From assembly GCA_964036665.1 (NCBI GenBank), contig OZ038530.1, positions 19,800,001-19,864,000 on the forward strand: a stretch of 64,000 nt of DNA. The letters are read 5' to 3'. Below are positions 39,557 through 60,505 of this stretch, piece after piece. The DNA is from Gordius sp. MW1 (taxonomy: Eukaryota > Nematomorpha > Gordioida > Gordea > Gordiidae). Position 1 is the first letter of the stretch; each line of letters begins with the position of its first letter. Both the position numbers and the translations under genes were made by a program. The notes under the pieces were generated by a model. The model was given only the letters and a program-made list of their open reading frames with translations. It was not told where the DNA came from and searched no databases.

Positions 39557-42500
39557 AAAGGGGCGTTGCTAGGCTAAAAAATTTATAATAAAAATATATT
39601 TATATTTTGCCTATTGCACAAAATAAGGTTCAAATCTATGCAAAACAATAAGATTGACGTTCAAATTTAAACGCTATGGTATAACAATGGGATCGTCAAA
39701 ATCTACAATTCTTTTTCCGAAATCCTCACCCAATCCCCTGCTTGCGAATAACACGTGATATAACTAACAAACTCATTATTTCGTGCTTTAAACGAATAAC
39801 AATTCGCAATTTACGTTCGCTATTTTCCAACGTTCGTTAGATTCGTATGTTACACCGGGGTCTTCACTCGGAGTAGTGAGCCTGTCCTTATGTTAGGAAC
39901 AGACTTATAAATAAAAGTAAACTGCCTATGATTGTTAGAACGACTTTTAATGGGTAATGCAGCTTAAGAAAGTGTTAAATTTATGAGTATAGTTTCAAGA
40001 AGGGTCTTATAAAACACTTATAACTCTTTAAAATTCCACAAATATAATTTTATGTAAAAGTCGTATTTATAATGTATTAATTTACGATTAAAAAGAAAAG
40101 AGAATTCACCAAATGTTTCTCTACTTCCTTAATTTATTTATACTTTACTTACGCCTTAACAACTAATATAAATTTAAAAAATCGTAAATTCCGAAACCCA
40201 AAATATTTCACATATAAAATGGGAGAATAAAAAGGGCGCGCGAAGCACAAACAAAAATTACAAATACTTTCTCTTGGATACAGAAATATATATATTGTTC
40301 GATTGTTTCATCACCATAGATTACGTGATTTATATACATTTGTCTTATTTTCTAAGATAGTCGCTGAGTTATGTTTAGTCTGTAATTTGAAATCCCATTT
40401 TGTTGTAAAGCGTCGCGTGTTTCTGTCAAGAAAAAGAGATGTACAAATTACGAATCGATATCACATGAATTCCTTCTTCCTTAATAAATTAATCCTCCTT
40501 CTTCCTCAATGGGCTACATACCCAAAACATTTAAGCGATGTGTAGTCACTTTAAAATGATCCCAGCCCTCTTCATGTTGGCTGCATTATACGTGATAACA
40601 GCAACCAGTTTTTCTTTGCCAATTTGTAACATTTCATATTTACTTATTCACGAGTATATTCACCTGTGTGTTGATTAGAACCAAAATTATACATTTCAAA
40701 AATATAGGGGTTGGAGTCATTAAAATAAAATTGATTATCTTGTCTCACTGAATAATTAATTGCTTAATTAGTGATTGTTTAAATCAAATCGGAACTAGAT
40801 GTTTTAAGCGCTAATATTAATTAAAAATTAAATAGTCTCCAGGTATCGTGAAACAACATTTAAAATACAAAATATATTATATATTACATAAAAATATATG
40901 ATAAACTAAAAGGATGATTAACGCTAAATTTGAAAGTTGCCAAAAGAATTTTTGGGGAAATTTCCATCTTTTCGGAAAGTTTTACTATCTTGACAACTCT
41001 ATATAGCATAATTTTATGCCCTTAGTAATCGACTTTAGAAAAATATTCGCTAGATTGAAAATGAATAACAATAGGCATCAAAATCCAATTAAAAACTATT
41101 TTATATCTATGTGCTATGGCGCGAGTCATCATTACACTTAAAACCTGAAACATAAGTATGTTTAAACAATGCCTCCTCATGCAATAGCATATCATCTTGA
41201 TTCAATATACTAGCAATCTATAAGGCAATATCTCAAAGTCACCAGATATCAGGCTTATCAAATGATTTTCAGCATATACCCAATTAGTATCACATCTAAT
41301 TATTAAATATTTATTAATGTCCTAAATGTAGGTTGTAACATGATATAGATATACTTATTTTAGAAGAAGAAATAGTATTTTATAGTTTACAGTTGTTAAA
41401 TAATGCTTAATTTGCCTTTGACATTAATAAACTCTTGCGCAATTTTATAGAATATATTTAAAACAATCTTGCAATCTTTTCTCTTTAAACGCCGAATTTG
41501 AAGAGACTGTATTATTTAGCGCTGACATAATAAATTATATTTAGAAAGTTAACAATCATATATAGAAAAATTACAAGCTATTTCTTTCATTTAAATCAGA
41601 AATTTTGCATTTGGGAGTTTTATACATTGACTTTTAGATCCAATATTTGAAATTTGTTCAAAATTAAATAAACTCAATTATACAATTAAAATAGGCTCGT
41701 TTAAATTACCTAAACAAAAGTTTTAAAATTTATTTTTATACCAGTTATGCATTTCAAGTTTTTTTAGTTACTCATTCATGCTTTTTAAATTCTTTCAATA
41801 ACTAGATTTTACTCCTTTTAGACTACCCTAAAAATTAATGGAACTCAGAGAGCCGTTAAGTCTCTTCCATTTAAAGGGATATCATAAATAAAAGATAGAG
41901 AGCCTCGGCTTATAATTACCATCTATATTTTGTGAAACCCCTCTCCTCTAAACGTGAAGACTTCATAAATTTTATTCTCCTTTTTAATTTCGTTCTATAT
42001 AAGCTTTATATACTCTCTTGCTCATTTAGAGACAGAACATATAATAATAAATCGCGTATTAATATAACAAACCTGACATCAATGTTTATATTAATTTACA
42101 CAAATTCTATAGTAAAATGGCAACAACAGATCATAAGTTATATACTTTTCCATTTCACATTATCAAAGTTTTACATATAGAATATGTGCAAACTTTTTGG
42201 CTCTATTCATCTCTTTTGTCTTTCAAACTGGAGTTCATAGCTCCCAGGTGATTATGGTAGGCGGAGTTGCATTTATGCGAGATACGTCTAATGACAGTTG
42301 TTATATTTAGTGATATTGCTGGTGCCTATGTAGGCGCCGATAGCTGATATGTGGTATAGCGACGTCATCTTAATTTAATTAAACGGAAATGTCGTACGCT
42401 TGGTGTCGAGAGGCGAGCAGCTCTGATGGAGAAGCAGCCTAGACGACTTAGAGTGGCAAAGATGTTTCTGTCTCGCTCTTTTGGGGGAAACTCAAAAAAA

Positions 42501-42814
42501 AACTACTTTGGTTACGTTTAACGAAAACAATTGGGTGAAGTATCCTATCCCGAACCCAACGACGCTCAGATGCTCTGGCCAAAACCCTCTTCCCCTAGCA
42601 AGCTTGAAGGGTATTGTGCGGTTCAAGTTTATGGTCAATTGCGTTTCAATTTTTACGGTCAACGACGAAATTAAATCGAGAAGACCAATCAAAAGACCGA
42701 ACAGGAAAACGATCCTGGTAATGTTCACTACAAATCGAGGTCAACAACTCAAATTCGACGACAGGGCTTAGAAGTTAACAATCAGGTCGGTGGAGGTTAT
42801 CGTGAAGGGTATGG
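39557..42814. other. Gene-free spacer
   Basis: AT-rich with no recognisable coding motif. The last 550 bp (42240-42814) are noticeably less AT-rich and open in opposing frames (plus 42481-42771, minus 42492-42728), but neither frame resembles a known protein. Confidence 0.4.
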
Positions 42815-43417
42815 TGTTGTAGTCCTACACGAATCAGAACAGTTGCTTATATCTCTTCCCCATTGCTCTTACGCATTTTAACTCGGATTTATATCCAGAC
42901 GCGTATATATACATCACGTGTAGATGTATATATCCATACGCGCGTTTTTCATTGGTCAATTATGATCTTTTGTTCACAACATAACATATGATGTAGTTTT
43001 TTTCTTCGTCCATAATTAATATTTATTCCTACGTTTCGCTAATATCTTTCTTAATATCTCGCGGTTCTATGGGGATGATTATATTATAAATAAAGGATAA
43101 ATTATGAGTAAAGTAATTGTAAGGTAAGAAACAAACATTGTCTTTATAATATAATCGTCCCCATAGAACCGCGAGATATTAAGAAAGATATTAGCGAAAC
43201 GTAGGAATAAATATTAATTATGGACGAACAAAAAAACTACATCATATGTTATGTTGTGAACAAAAGATCATAATTGACCAATGAAAAACGGCGTATGGAT
43301 ATATACATCTACACGTGATGTATATATACGCGTCTGGATATAGATCCGAGTTAAAATGCGTAAGAGCAATGGGGAAGAGATATAAGCAACTGTTCTGATT
43401 CGTGTAGGACTACAACA
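42815..43417. repeat. 603-bp near-perfect palindrome
   Basis: Arms 42815-43091 and 43141-43417 are inverted copies with only about five differences in 277 bp, around a loop of about 49 bp. Ends are TGTTGTAGTCC and GGACTACAACA. Each arm contains CACGTG, ACGCGT and several ATATAC words. No coding sequence. Could be a foldback MITE; no clear target duplication. Confidence 0.92.
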
Positions 43418-44095
43418 CAAACAAATAAGACTCATATTGACTTATATCCTTTTCGAACATCATTTATATTTAAATTATTTTAATAGAAGGCTTAATGAAT
43501 TTTGAAAAAAAAATATAAAAAAAGATTTTTTGTTTTATGTACATGTTTGGGGTATCCATGAAGTAGAATAAAATCACCAAAACACTCGCGAACTTGTAAA
43601 ATGACACAAAATATACTTACTAATTTAGTCACGAATTTGATATTCAACAAGTAGAGATATTTGATAAATGAATTTACAACAAGTGTAAAGCTGAATAAGG
43701 TAAAAAATATGTTTTCATAGATTGGGAAGCCATATTACAAGAATCTTTATCATAATTTTGACGTTTTTTACAGATCCCTTCAACCTTGCCTAATCCCTTA
43801 AAAAAACTGCTCGTGATTGTGATGAATCCAATATTGCATTTCACTATTTTTGACAAATTAGTAGAAGAATTTGGAAATACGTATCATATTTAATTTACGG
43901 TTACTTGAGTAGCTACTAATTCTTCCTTTAATCCTATATCGATCCATTTCATTTAACTATAACTTTTTTAATCATTAGATGTAGCATTATTTTTGACATA
44001 GTAAAAGTTTTTTTTGGTTCTTAGATGTTTTGTTATTAATTATGTGATAATGATATTTAGCGTTCGGTAAAAATAAAAACTCGGGCCTTCGGCCC

Positions 44096-44156
44096 TCGTG
44101 GGAAGGGGGAGGGGAGAAGGGGAGGGGAGAAGGGAAGGGGGGAAGGGAAGGGGGAC
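44096..44156. repeat. Purine-strand GGGGAGAAGGG tract
   Basis: About 60 bases of almost pure purine (GGGAAGGGGGAGGGGAGAAG and on), preceded by CGGGCCTTCGGCCCTCG, a small stem. Mirror-symmetric G-rich tracts can form triplex or quadruplex structures. Confidence 0.6.
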
Positions 44157-44188
44157 GACTCATCTTTACTTCGTATAAATGTATCATA

Positions 44189-45493
44189 TTTGCTATGCAA
44201 TTTATGGGCGAGAAAGGTGGGAAGGGCGAGAATGCCTAAAGGGGGGTATTAAATGCCTAATGATTAATTAATTATTTATACAAATTTCCATTTATAGGCA
44301 AAATGTAATATAGGCAAAATGTAATATAGGCAAGGGTTATGGTTAGATTTAGTGTTTGCATCTAGTTGCGTATTACATTAGTTTTTACGGCCTTTAGTGA
44401 TTATGGGTCTAACAAACATTATATTATAAAACATCACAATGTTAAGAATTTGCAGAATTGTTGGGAGAAATTTTTGTTGAATTTGAACAATTTTTAATTA
44501 AAAAAATCAAAAATTTGGCGAATGGTCATTTTTTCTCCATTGGTCAGTACCAACAGATACTCTATAAGTCAATGATAGCCAAAAAAACTGAAAAAAAAAT
44601 TTGATGCTCACTTTGGCCAATGGTCATTTTTTTCTATTGGTCAGCAGCCAGCACACGGTAAAAATGGATATAAATTCATAAGAGTAAAAAAACGAGAAAA
44701 AAAATTTTTGAATCACATTTTGGCCAATGGTCATTTTTTCCATTGGTCAGCAGCCAGGACACGGTAAAAGTGGATATAAATTCATAATAGTCAAAAAAAA
44801 CGAAAAAAAAATTTCGAATCACATTTTGGCCAATGGTCATTTTATTCCATTGGTCAGCAGCCAGCGGACGGCCAAAAAGTCATAATAGCAATGGTAAGAA
44901 CAGGAACAATCATAATAGTCAAAAAAAAACGAAAAAAATAATTTCGATTCACATTTTGGCCAATGGTCATTTTTTCCATCGGTCAGGAGCCAGCGGACGG
45001 CCAAAAAGTCATAATAGCAATGGTAGTAACAGGAACAATCATAATAGTCAAAAAAAACGAAAAAATAAACTCGGATTCACATTTTGGCCAATGGTCATTT
45101 TTTTCATTGGTCAGCAGCCAGCGGACGGCCAAAAAGTCTTATTATCAATGATAGTAACAAGAACAATCATAAGAGTCAAAAAAAACGAAAAAAATAATTC
45201 CGATTCCCATTTTGGCCAATGGTCATTTTTTCCATCGGTCAGTAGCCAGCGGACGGCTAAAAAGTTATAATAGCATTGGTAGTAACAGGAACAATCATAA
45301 TAGTCAAAAAAAAAACGGGTTTCGAACCCAAAAACTGGTTAAATTAACCGGGATTGAACCTAAAAACTAGTTAAATTAATAATAGCAATATCTATACTGT
45401 TAAAAAAAGCGTGACAAGACATTCGGTGCAAGACATTCGGCGCGTGACAAGACATTCGGAAAATGGAAAGTAAGCCCATAAATTGCATAGCAA
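44189..45493. repeat. Element with TTGCTATGCAATTTATGGGC inverted ends enclosing a minisatellite
   Basis: The left end TTTGCTATGCAATTTATGGG and the right end GCCCATAAATTGCATAGCAATT are inverted copies of about 20 bp. The interior is mostly the CCAAT minisatellite. The right-end word occurs again at 46003-46022, so a longer version of the element may end there. Type unresolved. Confidence 0.55.
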
Positions 45494-45915
45494 TTAAAAC
45501 TTTTGTAGGAGCACAGGGACCCACATCAGTAGAGGCATAGGCCCTTGTAGTGGAGGGCATAGGGTAATTATCAAGGTTAACCTATTCGAAAACGAACAAA
45601 AAATTTCGATTTATTTGGCCAATGGTAATTTTTTTCAATGGTCAGTAGCCTGCGGACGTTCAAAAAGTCATATTATCAATGGTATTAACAAGAACAAAAT
45701 ATTAATTTAATTAACAGGGACCCATATCAGTAAAGGCATAGGCCCTTGTAGTGGAGGGCATAGGGTAATTATCAATGTTAACCTATTCAAAAACGAACAA
45801 AAAATTTCGATTTATTTGGCCAATGGTAATTTTTTTCAATGGTCAGTAGCCTGCGGACGGTCAAAAAGTCATATTATCAATGGTATTAACAAGAACAATA
45901 TATTAATTTAATTTA
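44510..45915. repeat. CCAAT-motif minisatellite array
   Basis: Seven units of about 100-130 bp (44510-45310) and two related units of about 205 bp (45510-45915). Each has GGCCAATGGTCATTTTTT followed by CATTGGTCAG.AGCC, that is, facing CCAAT boxes, then GCGGACGGCCAAAAAGTCAT and an A-rich segment. The later units carry an extra AATGGTARTAACARGAACAA block missing from the first three. Confidence 0.85.
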
Positions 45916-45939
45916 AAAAAGGCTGGCGCCAATAACTTG

Positions 45940-45992
45940 GTGGACGGACGACGGACGGATGGACGACGGACGGACGGACGACGGACGGACAA
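45940..45992 (+). repeat. GGAC/GACGGAC microsatellite
   Basis: Short tandem GGACGGAC and GACGACGGAC units, followed by AACCAAAAACGAGCCCATAA, the same terminus seen in the TTGCTATGCAA family. Confidence 0.8.
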
Positions 45993-46167
45993 CCAAAAAC
46001 GAGCCCATAAATTGCATAGCAATTAATAAAACAAATTTTTAAGTAAATTGATAGTATCTAACGTCTGTTATATCCTAATGTCTGTCAAAGAGCCCTATGT
46101 CAAAATGACTATTTTAGGTCATAGAGAAGGGGGGTTAAGCTATAATATTAATATTGATAATCGCCAC

Positions 46168-46364
46168 CATGGGCGTAGCTAAAGGGGGGGGGGCAGGGAG
46201 AGGCGGCTCCCCCCCCCCTCTAAACCAAAATTTTGTTGAAATTTATTAAAATTATTACTAAAATTTCAACAAAAAAAAGCTCATTTTGCCCGTTTTTAAA
46301 TCATTATTGCCCCTCCTTAAACCATTTTTGCCCCCCTCTAATTCCAATGCTGGCTACGCCCATG
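46168..46364. mobile_element. hAT MITE of the CATGGGCGTAGC family
   Basis: Starts CATGGGCGTAGCTAAAGG and ends TGGCTACGCCCATG. Flanking 8-mers ATCGCCAC and ATGACCAC match at 6 of 8. Poly-G and poly-C runs lie at the left, and a palindromic TTTGTTGAAATTT...AAATTTCAAC core follows. Confidence 0.82.
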
Positions 46365-46955
46365 ATGACCACCTTATAAATTTGGCATCGCATATTGAAA
46401 TTATTACCCACTATTATTATTGATAAAATTTATCTAATTATAATTTAGCTTAGCATATTGATAATGTCAAAAGCGGAAAAATAAAATGTTAGTTATTTGC
46501 ACTTCATTCTTTTAAATACTTTGTATGCAAACTTACTTGTACAAAGATTGTTTATTCTCCGATTTCCTTGCAATTCAATACTTTCTTTTACTAATCAAGT
46601 TTAATTAATAAATTCATTGACAAGTATGTGATTATTATTGCACTCACAACACAATTATCAAAATATCATATTATAATACTTTGATTTTGATTCGTAGGTC
46701 TGTTATATAAAGGGCAGCGTTTTCTTATTGAATGCTCATTTGATCCATTTTGGCCATTTATGCTTTCCATTCTGGAGTTGGAGTCTCATTGAGGATAATA
46801 ATTTTTTAATACGAAGGGCCCGGATATGGTTAAATTGACATGCGATAGGAGATCATTATACCTTTTTAACTTAAGCTCACCAGATCTTCATAATATCAAA
46901 GCGGTTTAAAAATTAGATAAGTTTTTTATGCAATAACGTTATAAACATAAATTAA

Positions 46956-54381
<7,426 letters not shown>

Positions 54382-54962
54382 TTAAAAAAATAAGGTAACC
54401 AATCTCATTACTATCCCATGATAATCGCGAATCGTTTTTTATACAACAGAAAATCGGCATAACTACCTGATAATTCATTAGCCATAGCGGAATGTTTTCC
54501 CAATATTTACAATTCTTAATTTTTTAATTTATTTATCTCACCTTCACAAAATATGTAATGAAATAGTACAATCTAAAAAAAAATTTATAAAAAAAAGTAA
54601 TAAGCCCTCTGCTTTTTATTTAGTATAATAAATTTGATGGGAGCTCCTATTTGGCAAGCCATCTCTAAACCCATAAGGCTTCCAAATGAAATTTCTAAAA
54701 ACGAAGGGCTTTATATCTTTTGCATGTAAAATATGTGTCAATAATGATATTAACTTTACTACTTGACAGACATATTAAGTGAGATTATGTTTGTTTTGAC
54801 GTAAAGCAATTGCTATAAATTAAATCATCATATATTAACAAAAGTTGAAAGTTAAAACAAAATTTGTTTGAAACGTTGTTGGAAGTTTAAGTATTTGTTA
54901 AATGTGTATGGTGATAACTTTAACAAGATTCAAACTTATATGGCTAAAAAGTATTTTATAAC

Positions 54963-57122
54963 CAGTGGCGTAGCTAGCCTTTTTGCCTTGGGGGGGCTGA
55001 GCTGGTCAAATAGGGGGGGGGGGGGACAGAAAAATTTTCCTACCCACACCTTTAAGAATAAAAATTATGTTTTGCCCCCCCCCCCCAATCCAAAACCTAA
55101 ATACGACCATGGGTCAAATGCAATTAAAAAAATTTTCTTACATAAACGTTGCACAAACTTAAAATTCCGCTACTACTTTGTGTATTTTCTATTTATATCA
55201 CACTAATATGTCCCCTCATGTTTATAGGGCATAAAATTAATAAAATTTATTCATAAATAAAACAAAGTGATGTAGTTAAAACAATGTAGAAAATTTCACA
55301 TGGTATAATAAGTTTGTAATGGTAAAAGTGGAACGGGGATATTGACAAGAAATCGTTGGCATTTTAAAAAATAATGCAAATAGTTAAAAAAAAACTATAT
55401 AACAAAGTTTTTATAAAAATTATGGCCACAGCCCAAAGAATCTTGGCCATCAAATTTTAATTTTACATATGCAATATTGGCAGCATTTTCAGGCAGCATT
55501 TATATCAGGAAAACAATGAGAACATTTAAAAGCCTTTTTTAGGTTAGATCCTTAAAAGGCGCAATTATATCATAAGATATAAAAAATTAATTATGAAATT
55601 AAGATTAGTATTTAGAAGTTATTGCCCCTTGATATTATAGATATATTAGCACAACCCCCCCCCCCCCCTTCACCACCTAAAAATTAAAAAGAACTAATAA
55701 AATTAACGGCTAAATGAACCTAAAAATATTTTGTCAAAATTAAATGAATCAAAATTTTATTTGACAATTTTAGATGAAATTAGAGATGTGAGATGCACAG
55801 AACAACTTAGCGTCCAAAGACAAACATAATGATTTTTTTAGGAGTTTTATCCCTTGAAAGTTTTGATGCGTTAACAATTGTCTATAAAATTCAGGAATTG
55901 GTTATTAATATCAATTTATCAAACTTATGATGGGATATCACTAAAAAAGGGGAAAAAATGGTGTACAAACAATTTTTTGGAAAACTATTGGCTTTATATG
56001 TGCATGTGGTACATAAAAATATGCAAGATATGTTAAACAATAAGCATGTGAGATAAACAATTAAATTGAAACTAGGATGAAATTTTCGTAAATTAAATAA
56101 TATTTTAATAAATTTTGAAAGTGTTAAAAAGCTTAAAACAAGTTTAAAAGCCCAGATAATTTTAAATATTAAAATTAGTCTTTTAATAGTAGTTCATTAC
56201 GCCTTTTACTCGATGTTGCAAACGAATTTATAATATCATCCGGGGGAATAACATTTATAAAGTCATGTTCTAAGCTCAATAAAGCTAGGAAGATAACCTA
56301 TCTTGTCCAATTGTGGAACGAAGATAAATTTTAATCCGTTTTAGCAGTGAGAACGATCTTTCGCATGAACCTGAAGTTATTGGGATAGTTAAAATTATTT
56401 TTAGCAAAATAATACAATTTGGAAACACTACTGAGGGCAAAATTTTAATAAGTGAAAAAATATCATTGCATTTTATTTTATTTGAAGATAAAGAGTTATA
56501 ATGTTTTACAAAAAATGTTGCCATATTTATTACGCCGTCTTCCAGTTTTAATTCATAATGGTTAATTATTTCTGATAAAAGAGATTTATCGCAAAAGGAT
56601 GAAGGGTTTAAACCTTCTAAGGACTTAAATAAATTACAATTAATTTTCGAAAATCTTATGTTTAATTCTGCTATTATTCTATCAATGATAGGATAATCTA
56701 AATCAATTTTGAAATCAATTAATGAATTAGTAGATTCAAAAGAGTAAAATGTGTCATATTTTTTGGTTTTTTAATACGTTTAGAAGGTAATAAATCAAAA
56801 ATTGCAGCTAAATCTTTTGCCTTATTATAAAGAATTTGATAGTGGTCCTCATTTCTAATATCATTTAAAGTTAATATTAGGCTATTAACCGTTGTAATTG
56901 CATTTATTAAACAAATATTTGGGCTTTGAAACTCGTAAATTAAAACTTTTATTCAGAAACAATAATAATAATCTTTATATTGTTTCTTAATTAAGATAAA
57001 AAAAAATAATGGTGGAAGGGGCCCGGGGGCCCACGATTTTTCCCTTGGGGGGGCCCATGGGGCCCGGTTTTTGCTCTTGGGGGGGCCCGGGCCCCCTGGG
57101 CCCCCCCCTAGCTACGCCACTG
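54963..57122 (-). mobile_element. Decayed hAT (CAGTGGCGTAGCTAG family)
   Basis: Terminal repeats CAGTGGCGTAGCTAG and CTAGCTACGCCACTG, with a perfect 8-bp duplication TTTATAAC (54955-54962, 57123-57130). G and C homopolymers crowd both subtermini. The transposase relic is on the minus strand. Confidence 0.92.
56240..56960 (-). pseudogene. hAT transposase remnant (ZMYM1-like group)
   Basis: Frameshifted. The 3' part reads ITSGSCERSFSLLKRIKIYL (about 56330-56390), the hAT C-terminal dimerisation motif, and the following STIGQDRLSS-type residues. Upstream, in other frames, are NKAKDLAAIFDLLPSKRIKK and EDHYQILYNKA-like segments common in this hAT group. The N-terminal zinc finger was not found. 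Confidence 0.8.
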
Positions 57123-57130
57123 TTTATAAC

Positions 57131-60100
57131 TCAAGTAACTGATATTTTTTTAAACTAATAGTTTAGCTATAAGGTCGTTGTTTTATATCAAATTTTAAGA
57201 CAATTTATAACATTGTCTAAATATTTATTAAAATATTTTTGCAACATATTAAAATTTCTAGTGGTTAAAAGTAAACGTCCACTCTTTATATGGTGTTTTC
57301 CAATTTTTAATTTTTTAAGATCTAAGAACAAAAGATTCATTTGATTAAAATTTAAAAACACACTAAGATTTTAAATCAATATTTTTAATTAATCCTTTGT
57401 CAAAAAAAATACGCTTAAAACCTTAGTTCTAAAGCTACATTTGCGCACACAATTGTTTCTTTGTGATACTCTTAAAAAACATTTAAATGTCCATTGAATC
57501 TTAATGATTTCTTTTTATCTTAATGTTTTACCATCATTGTTTTAGCTTAAAAAATGTATAACCTTCAAAGATAGGTTATTTTCGAATATGGTCTACATAT
57601 CCAAATGTTACAGCAAAATCATACGATTAATTTCCTTAGCCTATTGCGTAAATAATAATTTATTTGTTAGGCGTAGTTAGTTATCATAGCATATAATTGG
57701 TCAAAGTGTCCTAAATAAAGGCCATTTATGATGGAAGGGAGAGATTGAGAATTGGTAGGGCGGGTGGGATGCTTATGTTGCGGCACATAAAATTTCACAT
57801 TTGACATAACTATTCATTTACAAAAAGATGAAAGGAGTTTTATGAGGCTCAAAAGGTGTAAAATGGGGGGGGGGGGGGGGAAAGACTAACATGCGCTAGC
57901 ATCAACTTGGTATTAATTAATATGTGCTAATTAAAACTGAAGAGAATTTATGTGACAGAATGTGGTAGTAGGACTATAATAGCGTTCAAAATAGCCTTAT
58001 ATCAAAGACTAGTCACATCCTTTATGTAGCGAGTCATATAACTGAGGGTGAATCTACTAGAATACATATAATCCTATCGCTGCATTAAAAACATTAAAAT
58101 GTCCATACATTGAACTATGGGATTTAGAAATTGAAGAAAAGTTTTATCATACTTTGCTTACTTTATCAACGTGGAAAATTAGATCAAAGAAGTCAAATAA
58201 TAATATTCATAAAAGCTTACATTTTAAACCCATCTCAAACAACATAACTACATCTTTGACAGCCAAAAACCCTTTTAACTAAGAACAAGAATGTGTTTTA
58301 CTAAATTATACATAAATTATGTCCAAACCTCGTAAACTTAATAGACTATGCAAGCGGTATAAATATTTGTATATTTATAAATTTAAATAGTTCGAAACCT
58401 AAAATCATGCTGCTTTTTAGTGCAATCTCTCATTTGTAATTTCCTAATAAATCAACAATTCATGATCATTAATATAATAAAAAATTTAGGATGTATAATG
58501 TACACCAAAATATTATAATTGTATGTAACTAAATGCCATAAAAAATGTTAAAAATATGTCTATAATTAATATGTTGATTTTTGAATTTATAATTTAATTA
58601 CTAATATTATCATATAACCCTTTTAAAAGACATACAATACATCTCAATCTTTTATAGACATAAAATACAATGAATTAATGCATAATGTATTAAATGAAGG
58701 TTTGTGTGTTACAAAAATCATGTGAAGAAGCTATTTGTTTTGCACATATTAAAAAGTATTAGGGTTAGCATTGATTGATAAGAGATAATCTGGAATCAGG
58801 ATAATCAATTTTGAAGGTAGTGGATAAATTTTGTTAAAACTAAAAGCAAAAATATACTAGAAGGATGACGATGTGTCAACGTATCATCATCACTTGAGCT
58901 CAGATGTAAATCTATGTTTTTGGGATGACCATCAAAATTCGTATGCATAATTATATTATTAACCATGAGTCCAACAAAGTAACTATAGATTAATAAAGAA
59001 TAAATGTATCGTCGCGTAAAAAGTTTTCTTGAACCACAAAAAATAAATGCAGTGTCTAGTGTCGGAATATATGTTCAAGGTCTATTTGCATCATATGTCA
59101 TTTAGAAAAAAAATCTAGTCCTTATAATTGGAGATATCAATGTAAGATACAGAGAATCTTTTAAAATGTTCGAAAAGCACCGTTCAAGGGAAGAAATTTA
59201 ATTTCTTATTACTTTGTAATTTTCTGCTTATCTTGGCAACTATAATTAATGAAGAAATTATTCGAAATAAAAGGCTTTTTTTACATTATAAAAAAATGGA
59301 TCAAAATAATAATGTGTTCCTTGCGCTCATATAAATTTCTATTTTAAACTTTTAAATATAGAAACTAAAAATTAAATGCAATAAAATCGAAAAGCTACAA
59401 TATGCCTTAATGTTATTTTTTATAAAAAAACAAGTTATAAAAAAATTAATTTCCTATCTAAGATGATATTGAAATAAAAATATATTGGTTCAGATCAGGT
59501 GAAAAATTCTCTACATTTATTTCTAATCTTAAAACCATCAATTAAGATCAATATGGATTAATGAATGAAAATTCTCATCCATCAAAATCTTTTATTAAAC
59601 CTGTGTATAAAAAGACGATTTCTATCGTTGCGATAAGATATAGCTCACAAGCTGTTTAAGGATGAGAAAATAGTTAGAAAAAAAGCAATTAATACTTCCT
59701 ATAAAGAATTAACAATTTTCAACGGACTTTAAAGCCAATTTTTAACAAGTGAATGATAAATGACAAGCCAATCGATTCTTTAAGAAAAATACTTAGGGTA
59801 TCTAGGGTCTAAACAGACAAATGATAAGAGTTGGAAAATCTTGCTTAAAGTTTGTATATATTTGAAACTTAATTATTACTTGAGTTAAATGTTTTATTTA
59901 AATAAACAGTGGGTTATATCATAGCACACTTTAACTAATGACAAAACAAACGCGATTTGGAAGCACGAATAAATTAGCCTAAAGATTGTTGCTATAAAAT
60001 AACATCTATAGTTTAACAAGCTTTATGGATAACAGTTAAATAAACATAGACATATAAAAATATAATAGCAAAACGCTTTGAAAACATTGCATTAAATATC

Positions 60101-60179
60101 AGGTCTATAAAACATAGGATATGCTTTAACATGCTATAGGTTGTTTATCTTTATATACTTATTCCTCAACACTAGTGTT
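57131..60179. other. AT-rich, no gene seen
   Basis: Probably intron of the Shal/Kv4 gene or its 5' flank. A G run lies at about 57865-57878. A 58-codon open frame on the minus strand at about 58790-58975 (NFDGHPKNIDLHLSSSDDDT) has protein-like composition but no identified splice partners. Confidence 0.35.
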
Positions 60180-60360
60180 AAAAAACGCGGCTGGGTTTTG
60201 ATTGGTCGACCTTTGATTTAAGTCGACTAAACATGAACCGACTAAAGGTTTTTTGGTCTGATTTTCTTAGTCGACCTCTAGGCTTAGCCGAAATTCGAAA
60301 AACAGACCAGAAGGATCGTTAATCTTAAACCAATGGTCGACCAATCAACACACTATAACA
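60180..60360. repeat. GTCGAC-family repeat
   Basis: ACTAGTGTTAAAAAACG, TTGGTCGACC, AAGTCGACTAAAC, TTAGTCGACCTCTAGGC and CAGACCAGAAGG, in the same order as the copy at 6412-6575. Confidence 0.55.
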
Positions 60361-60505
60361 CACAAGATTTGAGTTTAAGTGTATATGCAATATCATTAAC
60401 AATGCCTAACAATGTGGATTTTTAGGTGCCAACTTTAAGTCTATATAATAAATAAGCCAGCTCGCCAAATATCCTATCATGATATTAAATATTTTAGACT
60501 ATTCA

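Noticed and set aside
42481..42771. Overlapping frames of 96 codons (+) and 78 codons (-)
   Set aside because: Neither resembles a known family. They oppose each other, and the plus frame starts in a region of simple A runs. Kept only as unexplained less AT-rich sequence.
44833..45270. 145-codon open frame
   Set aside because: It runs through the CCAAT minisatellite, and the unit length shifts its frame between repeats, so it is a chance opening.
44510..45310. CRISPR-like array
   Set aside because: Units of 100-130 bp are repeated as wholes with no unique spacers, in a eukaryotic sequence.
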